DNA of 64,000 nt. It comes from Armatimonadota bacterium (GTDB lineage: Bacteria > Armatimonadota > Fimbriimonadia > Fimbriimonadales > Fimbriimonadaceae). The DNA lies in assembly GCA_018268315.1 (NCBI GenBank), contig JAFDWU010000004.1, positions 1,495 to 65,494 of the forward strand, given 5' to 3'. A program made the position numbers and the translations under genes. The number at the start of each line of letters is the position of its first letter. The first letter of the stretch is position 1. The notes beneath the pieces were generated by a model that was given only the letters and a program-made list of their open reading frames with translations, made no database searches and was not told where the DNA came from. Positions 59,089 to 64,000 of this stretch are shown piece by piece.

Positions 59089-60084
59089 ATGAATCTTTTA
59101 GTGATCGGGGGAACCCAGTTCGTCGGACGCGCAATGGTTGAAGAGGCGGTATCGCGCGGACATCAAGTCACCGTCTTTCATCGCGGCCAAACCAATCCCG
59201 GCCTGTTCGCCAACCAGCCGCTGGTCAAGGAAATCCTCGGCGATCGCAAAGTTAGCCTTGAGGCCCTTTCGACCGGCACGTGGGATGCGGTAATCGACTC
59301 CGTCGGTTACGAGCCTCCGACCGTCAAGAAGTCTTGCGAGGCGCTAAAGGGGCGGATTGGCAAATATGCCTTTATTTCCACCATAAGCGTTTATGGGATG
59401 GACAATCCGGACGAGGATTCACCGGTTCTTCAGCTTCCCGAGGGCGCAAGTGTTGAGCAATTCGAGCTGGAGACCTATGGCGCGCTGAAGGCGTTGTGCG
59501 AGCAAGAATTGGAAAAGGCTTTCCCGGGCGCGCTGAATATGCGCATCGGCCTGGAGATCGGGCCGAAAGACCACAGCGACCGCTTCAACGATTGGGTTGA
59601 TCGAATCCGCACCCGCGATAAGGTGATGGTCCCTGGCGGAACGCCCATGATGTGGCAGGCGATCGACGTTCGCGATACCGCGCGCTTCACCCTCGACATG
59701 ATTGAGAAAGGCGGATCAGGCACTTACAACGTCACTGGCGAAGCGCTGCCGATGCCGCAGGCGCTCGATCAGATCCGAAGCATCGCGAACCCATCCTGCG
59801 AATTCGTCACGGTGGACCCCGATTGGATGCTTGAGCAAGGAATCACTCCTTGGGAGGAGTACACGCTGTGGATTCCGGAATCGGAGTGGGGTCAGTTCCC
59901 GCTGGTGGCGAAAATCGACCGCGCGCTTGCGGCCGGCATGAAGCTTCGCCCGCGCGAGGAATCGATTCGCGATATCGTGGCGGTGCAGGTAACGCTTGAT
60001 CCGGCGCGAAAGCGCATTCGGGGATTGTCGAAGGAGAAGGAAGACGCCCTGCTGGCCAAGGCGATGGAAGCAACGACGGCGTAA
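59089..60084 (+). CDS. NAD-dependent epimerase/reductase (extended SDR)
   Basis: 331 residues from the ATG at 59089 (a GTG six codons earlier is possible). Rossmann GGTQFVGRAMVEEAV, strand AFISTISVYGMD, catalytic Tyr-x3-Lys in ETYGALKALCEQELE, and GGTPMMWQAIDVRDTARFTL closing. Similar to CSP41-like and sugar epimerase proteins; substrate unknown. Single gene in its strand run with the next one. Confidence 0.83.
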   Translation: MNLLVIGGTQFVGRAMVEEAVSRGHQVTVFHRGQTNPGLFANQPLVKEILGDRKVSLEALSTGTWDAVIDSVGYEPPTVKKSCEALKGRIGKYAFISTISVYGMDNPDEDSPVLQLPEGASVEQFELETYGALKALCEQELEKAFPGALNMRIGLEIGPKDHSDRFNDWVDRIRTRDKVMVPGGTPMMWQAIDVRDTARFTLDMIEKGGSGTYNVTGEALPMPQALDQIRSIANPSCEFVTVDPDWMLEQGITPWEEYTLWIPESEWGQFPLVAKIDRALAAGMKLRPREESIRDIVAVQVTLDPARKRIRGLSKEKEDALLAKAMEATTA

Positions 60085-60112
60085 CCAAGCGCCGGGTCGT
60101 CTCTAGCCTTTG

Positions 60113-62824
60113 ATGCCCCTCGGAATTCTTCTCGCCCTTGCCCTTGCGGGCAGCCACCATCACGCCGACTGGAGCGCAATCACTGATCGCTTCAAGTCGG
60201 TTGCTGAGACCTACAAGAAGTGGGGCATCACGTTCGAGGTGGAGGGCGGCCCCGGTTTCGATGCCGCCAACGGACCGCTACCCGGCAAGCTGGAGATTTC
60301 CGGCGCTTTCAAAAGCGACGACTCGGTGGAGATCAAGCTTGCAACCCAGGTCGGTGAGCGGCACGCTCTGGCCTTCCAGCTAGGCGGCACATATAAGATC
60401 GACGCCAACGGGAGCGCCAGGGAGGGCGAGGGCGGCTTCTTCCTCGAAGGAACCGGCATCAGCGGCAAATATTCAAACTCAGCCGAAGAGGGCCCCAAGC
60501 TGGAGGCGGCCTTTGAAGAAGCGCTGGCGAAGGTGGGCATCCAGTTCGGCAAGGCCGAGGAGGGGCCGCTTGCCTTCGGTCTGAAGCTTGGCAAGCTGAC
60601 GATCAAAATCGATCCGACGAAGTATGCGCAGCATCTGCGCGAAGTCGGCCCAACCCTCATCAAGAAGGGCGAAGAGAAGATCGGGGGCATCACGATGGAG
60701 GTCGATGCCGACGCCATGGCCTACGCCCTGGCTGGCGCATCCGCCCCACCCGCGGATTTCCTTCAAAGCCGCCTCGCAGTTTCTTTGGGCTCCCTTGCTT
60801 CCGGCGATCTGGGAGAGCTTAACGACTTGCAGGGCGTGCTGCTGGATGAAGCTTCGCACGACATCTTCTTGGTCGGCGTTCACAACCCCGAGTTCCCCGC
60901 CATCCCCGCCGAGCGAGTGGCGACGGTGGTGCGGGCGGTATACGAGGCTAAGATGCACCCCTTCATCAGCATCGACCCCCAGGGCGGAGACTTCTCCAAG
61001 CCCAACCTCGCGCGCATTGGAGGCATTCCAAACGAGTTGCGCAATTCATCGCTGATTCAGACCATGCTTGCCGCCGATTACGCGATGAAACAGATTTCGG
61101 TGGGAACGCATCCGATGGAGGGCGTCCCCGATGTCGGCTCGCTGATGTCCAAGTACAGCTCCGGCATCGTGCCGACTCGTTTCTGGATAAACCCCTCTCC
61201 TCTGCGCGTGGGCGATGTCTCCGTTAGCTCTACGCCGGGCCGCCGTTTCTACGCCATCCGCACCTCGCCGGTGGTGCTTACGCAGCCGCTGCACGAGGCA
61301 AATGAGAACGCAAGCGCAAACCCCTTCACCCAGGATGTCGCAAAATCCTTCGCGCAGACCTCTAAGCTGATTGACGAAGAGGAAGCATCCGCGCTTACCC
61401 AGAACTTCCAGGCGATCAATCGCAACTGGCCCGAGTCCAACTTTGGCGCGGCGGAGCAGGCGCTTCAACTAACGAACATCTTCTCGCTGCTGAGTCAGAA
61501 CGAAAAGGACGCCTGGGTTCGCGAGGCTTTGCACCGCTTTGCTCAGATTGAGATTCCCGCCGCCGCACTGCCATCCTCTTTCCCTGCCCTGCGCGGGCCG
61601 GATGTGCAGGTCGGCGAGAGAACCACCCATATTGAAGGCGGTGTCACCACTGAGATCGACCTTCCGCCGCTGGTTAGTGGTAGCGACGCCATCCTGTCGG
61701 GGTCCTTCTCGCCGGGAATGGTTGATCTTGGACCGCCGATCCCGCAAGCGGGCGAGCCAACCGCGCTAAGCGCCGAAGAAGGCGCGGTGCGCGCCTTTGC
61801 CGCCTCCACCACCGCCGTTCGCCATCGCGACTTTCAATCCGCTCGCGATGAGGCACGGTATGCCCTGACGCTACGACCGGGATGGGAAGATGCCACTTGC
61901 GCACTGCTTAGCGCGCTTGATCAGCTTCCGGGTGGCGCCGAAGAATTTGATAAGACCCTCGATCAGGCGCTTGCGGCGTCGCCAAACTCCTGGCGATTGC
62001 TGCTTTTCGACGCCCAGCGGGCTATTTGGCGAAGTGAGCACACCCTTTCCGATAATCTCCCTTTCAGAGCTCAGGCAATCGTAGACCTCAACACCATCAT
62101 TCAGATTAGGCCCGATTTCGCGTTTGCCTACGGCCTGCGGGCCAAGGTGCAGCACCGGCTCCAGAACGACGAGGAATCGATGAGCGACTGGAATGAGGCG
62201 ATTAAGCGCGAGCCTCTGAACCCAGGCTATTTGTATGGTCGGGCGGGACTGCTTGCCGGGCAGGGCAAGCTAAAGGAAGCTGAGAAGGACCTTAACGAGG
62301 CGCTCTCCATCAACCCCAAGGCGGCGCCGGCACTTATGGCAAGAGCAGGATTGAGGCGGCGGCTGAAGCGCCTGCCTGAAGCGATCGCTGATGCCCGCAC
62401 GTTGGTGGCGATTAGCCTCACCGACTGGGAGGCTTACAACCTTCTCGGCCACCTTCTCTTCGAATCCGGCGACGACAAGGGCACGGTGGAGGCGATGACG
62501 GCGGCCCTACTGGTTGCGCCGCAGGATGCCGGTCAGTCGCTGCGGGAATCTGTAACCGGCCGAAAGGCGTACCCAATGCAGATACTTCAGGTTGATCGTT
62601 GGGAGGACTTCACCAAGCGCTCCGGCGACCCCGTGGTCCCTGCGTACTTCGTGGCGGATAACGCCCGCTTCGATCCCGACATGCTGCTGCTTAGGGCCAA
62701 AAGCTACATCCATTTGAAGGAGTACGCGAAGGCAAAACTTGATCTTGAGGCGTTCCAAGACTCGGGCTACGGCAAGCCGGACGAAATCAAACGGCTGCTC
62801 GCACTTTGTGCGAAAGGCGGCTAG
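60113..62824 (+). CDS. DUF1598-like secreted protein with TPR repeats
   Basis: 903 residues. Short signal MPLGILLALALAGS. Residues about 250-420 (GVLLDEASHDIFLVGVHNPE, MHPFISIDPQGGDFSKPNLA, VPTRFWINPSPL) resemble DUF1598 of Planctomycetes. Residues about 560-890 form TPR-like helices (SARDEARYALTLRPGWEDAT; RAKVQHRLQNDEESMSDWNE; GKLKEAEKDLNEALSINPKA). Probably a large periplasmic or surface scaffold. The TTG just before would add one residue. It ends overlapping the convergent protease-like gene by four bases. Confidence 0.65.
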   Translation: MPLGILLALALAGSHHHADWSAITDRFKSVAETYKKWGITFEVEGGPGFDAANGPLPGKLEISGAFKSDDSVEIKLATQVGERHALAFQLGGTYKIDANGSAREGEGGFFLEGTGISGKYSNSAEEGPKLEAAFEEALAKVGIQFGKAEEGPLAFGLKLGKLTIKIDPTKYAQHLREVGPTLIKKGEEKIGGITMEVDADAMAYALAGASAPPADFLQSRLAVSLGSLASGDLGELNDLQGVLLDEASHDIFLVGVHNPEFPAIPAERVATVVRAVYEAKMHPFISIDPQGGDFSKPNLARIGGIPNELRNSSLIQTMLAADYAMKQISVGTHPMEGVPDVGSLMSKYSSGIVPTRFWINPSPLRVGDVSVSSTPGRRFYAIRTSPVVLTQPLHEANENASANPFTQDVAKSFAQTSKLIDEEEASALTQNFQAINRNWPESNFGAAEQALQLTNIFSLLSQNEKDAWVREALHRFAQIEIPAAALPSSFPALRGPDVQVGERTTHIEGGVTTEIDLPPLVSGSDAILSGSFSPGMVDLGPPIPQAGEPTALSAEEGAVRAFAASTTAVRHRDFQSARDEARYALTLRPGWEDATCALLSALDQLPGGAEEFDKTLDQALAASPNSWRLLLFDAQRAIWRSEHTLSDNLPFRAQAIVDLNTIIQIRPDFAFAYGLRAKVQHRLQNDEESMSDWNEAIKREPLNPGYLYGRAGLLAGQGKLKEAEKDLNEALSINPKAAPALMARAGLRRRLKRLPEAIADARTLVAISLTDWEAYNLLGHLLFESGDDKGTVEAMTAALLVAPQDAGQSLRESVTGRKAYPMQILQVDRWEDFTKRSGDPVVPAYFVADNARFDPDMLLLRAKSYIHLKEYAKAKLDLEAFQDSGYGKPDEIKRLLALCAKGG

Positions 62825-64000
62825 GCTTTCACCAAGTACAGCTTCATCTCTGCAAGATCGAACGTGACTCGGTACGGTTTGAAGAATTCGTGGGAAACGA
62901 GCCCACCGATACGGTAGCCCTGTCCGTTCTCAAGCGAAGGTGGAAACACCCCCGCAAGCGCGCCGATCTTTCCGCACCGAACATCGCCAAGCGAGGCGGA
63001 TTCGAGGTCGAACTGAGAGAAGCTCACCTTTCCGCCTCCTCCAACGCCTTCGGCAGTTCCCTTCGGCTTGTACCCAATCTCATCCAGAGTCGATTTAGCC
63101 AGCGCCAAACCGTAGCCTTGCAAAGCAAGGCCGGTATCCACCAGCATCAGCATCGGCGCAGACTTGTTCACGGTTCCCGTAGCAAGAATGAGATGATCCG
63201 CCCCCAACCAGATGGGCATAGAAACCGATCCAGCCAAAGGCTTGAACTTAGAGTTCCTGGGTTGGAGCACAAGCTCACCCTTCGGATAGTCCAGCGTGAA
63301 GCGGAACTGGCTAAGGAAAGTGGTCCCAATGATGCCGCTGATCTTGTTCCCTCCGCCAACCATGATGTAGGCGGCGGTGCTGGCCAGCGAGACCGGCACA
63401 TTGCTGACCTTCAACCCGCCGAGCTCGACGGTATCCACAATCCCTTGGCCGTGTGCAGCTTTCTTGCCGCCAGCGAATGCGCCCGTCTCCTCGCCGTAAT
63501 TCTTGACGCCAAGCGATTCGACGTACTGCTTATCTACTATCAGCTCCCCACCGCCGTTATCGATGATGAAGAAAACCGGCTCCTTGCCGTTGATGCTGAC
63601 CTTCACCACCGGTAGTGGGTCAGTGCGAACGAACGGCACATGCACTTCCTTGAAAGCTGCGGTTTGGTAGGGCGTCTTAGTGCCAAATGCGGCCAGCTTA
63701 GCCGCGAAGGCGGTCTTCCCTGCCTTCTCCCATAGCCTCGCGGCCATAAGGAAGTGAAGCCGCCTCGTCTCGATCTCGGCCAGCGACTTAGTAACGACGT
63801 CGCTTTCCGGAAGGCGCTTGAAGAAAGCCTCCGCCTCATCAAGCCGGTTGCTAAGGAGTGCCAGCTTTGCCTTTAGCAGCAAGGTTTCGTCGTTTGCCGG
63901 TGCCGACTTAAGGGCATCAGAAACCGCCGCGAAGTTTCCTTTCAGGAATTCGGTCTGAGCGTCGGCGCTGGCGGTAGAGACAAGTAGGGCAAGCAGTGCG
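62821..64000 (-). CDS. Exported aspartyl-protease-like protein (5' end beyond window)
   Basis: The frame stays open to the right edge; the last in-window part reads ALLALLVSTASADAQTEFLK, the end of a signal peptide, so only the first few codons are missing. N-terminal TPR-like helices (NFAAVSDALKSAPANDETLL) precede two retropepsin-like lobes. Lobe 1 has PVFFIIDNGGGELIVD, lobe 2 MLMLVDTGLALQGYG; the second has the normal DTG, the first DNG. Substrate unknown. Shares the cut-off with the DUF1598 gene stop. Confidence 0.72.
   Translation of the reverse strand, partial: ALLALLVSTASADAQTEFLKGNFAAVSDALKSAPANDETLLLKAKLALLSNRLDEAEAFFKRLPESDVVTKSLAEIETRRLHFLMAARLWEKAGKTAFAAKLAAFGTKTPYQTAAFKEVHVPFVRTDPLPVVKVSINGKEPVFFIIDNGGGELIVDKQYVESLGVKNYGEETGAFAGGKKAAHGQGIVDTVELGGLKVSNVPVSLASTAAYIMVGGGNKISGIIGTTFLSQFRFTLDYPKGELVLQPRNSKFKPLAGSVSMPIWLGADHLILATGTVNKSAPMLMLVDTGLALQGYGLALAKSTLDEIGYKPKGTAEGVGGGGKVSFSQFDLESASLGDVRCGKIGALAGVFPPSLENGQGYRIGGLVSHEFFKPYRVTFDLAEMKLYLVKA

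Noticed and set aside
62806-63615. Long plus-strand frame opposite the aspartyl-protease-like gene
   Set aside because: Shadow of a frame that has two lobes with D-x-G motifs and a signal peptide; overlaps the stop of the DUF1598 gene.
1-64000. CRISPR array, prophage, transposon or defence island
   Set aside because: No regularly spaced repeats, no transposase, integrase, Cas or toxin-antitoxin proteins, and no terminal inverted repeats were found in the protein list or by reading.

Overview
The window reads as a chromosomal segment of a Gram-negative-type (diderm), flagellated, free-living bacterium with moderately high GC. My best guess is Armatimonadota, Fimbriimonadia/Fimbriimonas-like. 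The hints are a dense run of PEP-CTERM proteins with short exosortase-type tails, an apparently unlinked 23S rRNA gene, a K+-independent H+-pyrophosphatase, and many small secreted or DUF proteins also typical of Planctomycetes/Armatimonadota. The 23S fragment at the left edge is the piece that could settle the taxonomy; I did not search it.

Layout. 1-425 is the 5' end of a 23S rRNA gene (minus strand), with its own promoter/boxA-like leader and no 16S upstream. 0.7-3.4 kb holds trpE (minus, with a terminator-like hairpin in its leader) diverging from leuD and a DUF192 lipoprotein. 3.5-7.5 kb is a flagellar hook operon (fliK, flgD, a TIGR02530-type protein, flgE) preceded by a MarR regulator. 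7.6-12.2 kb is HAD phosphatase, a large GH42-like protein with arginine-rich arms, and era. 13-15 kb is a MetH cut off after the folate domain. 15-17.1 kb is a compact three-gene unit: ECF sigma factor, a membrane protein with an STN-like domain, and a membrane zinc-ribbon protein ending in an L7/L12-like domain. 17.2-20.5 kb is a proton-pumping pyrophosphatase with a ~275-residue extra domain. 20.5-29.7 kb carries housekeeping genes (ispH, phhA, response regulator, S1/P1 nuclease, GNAT, GAF-GAF histidine kinase, tsaB, murB).

29.7-43.4 kb: CtlX-type hydrolase, DUF423, amidase, asd, TMEM14, a repeat-containing protein, an esterase lipoprotein, DinB, YciI and other small proteins. They are followed by a membrane protein/DUF4129/DUF4350 operon translationally coupled to a PLP-dependent Cys/Met-metabolism enzyme. 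43.4-53.6 kb is accessory in character: seven PEP-CTERM proteins, several membrane/secreted proteins, strong terminators, and an intergenic repeat. 53.7-56.8 kb has two SAM methyltransferases and a polytopic glycosyltransferase-like protein. 56.8-64 kb has an ArsR-SRPBCC fusion regulator with an operator over its own promoter, secreted small-domain proteins, an SDR epimerase, a DUF1598/TPR protein and a truncated (window edge) aspartyl-protease-like protein.

No tRNA, CRISPR array, transposase, phage gene or recognisable defence island was found. The best candidates for something undescribed are the ECF/STN/L7L12-like operon (15.0-17.1 kb), the pyrophosphatase insertion domain (18.2-19.1 kb), and the GH42-like protein with RNase-E-like basic arms (8.3-11.3 kb). 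All family names come from recognising motifs by eye; no database search was run.
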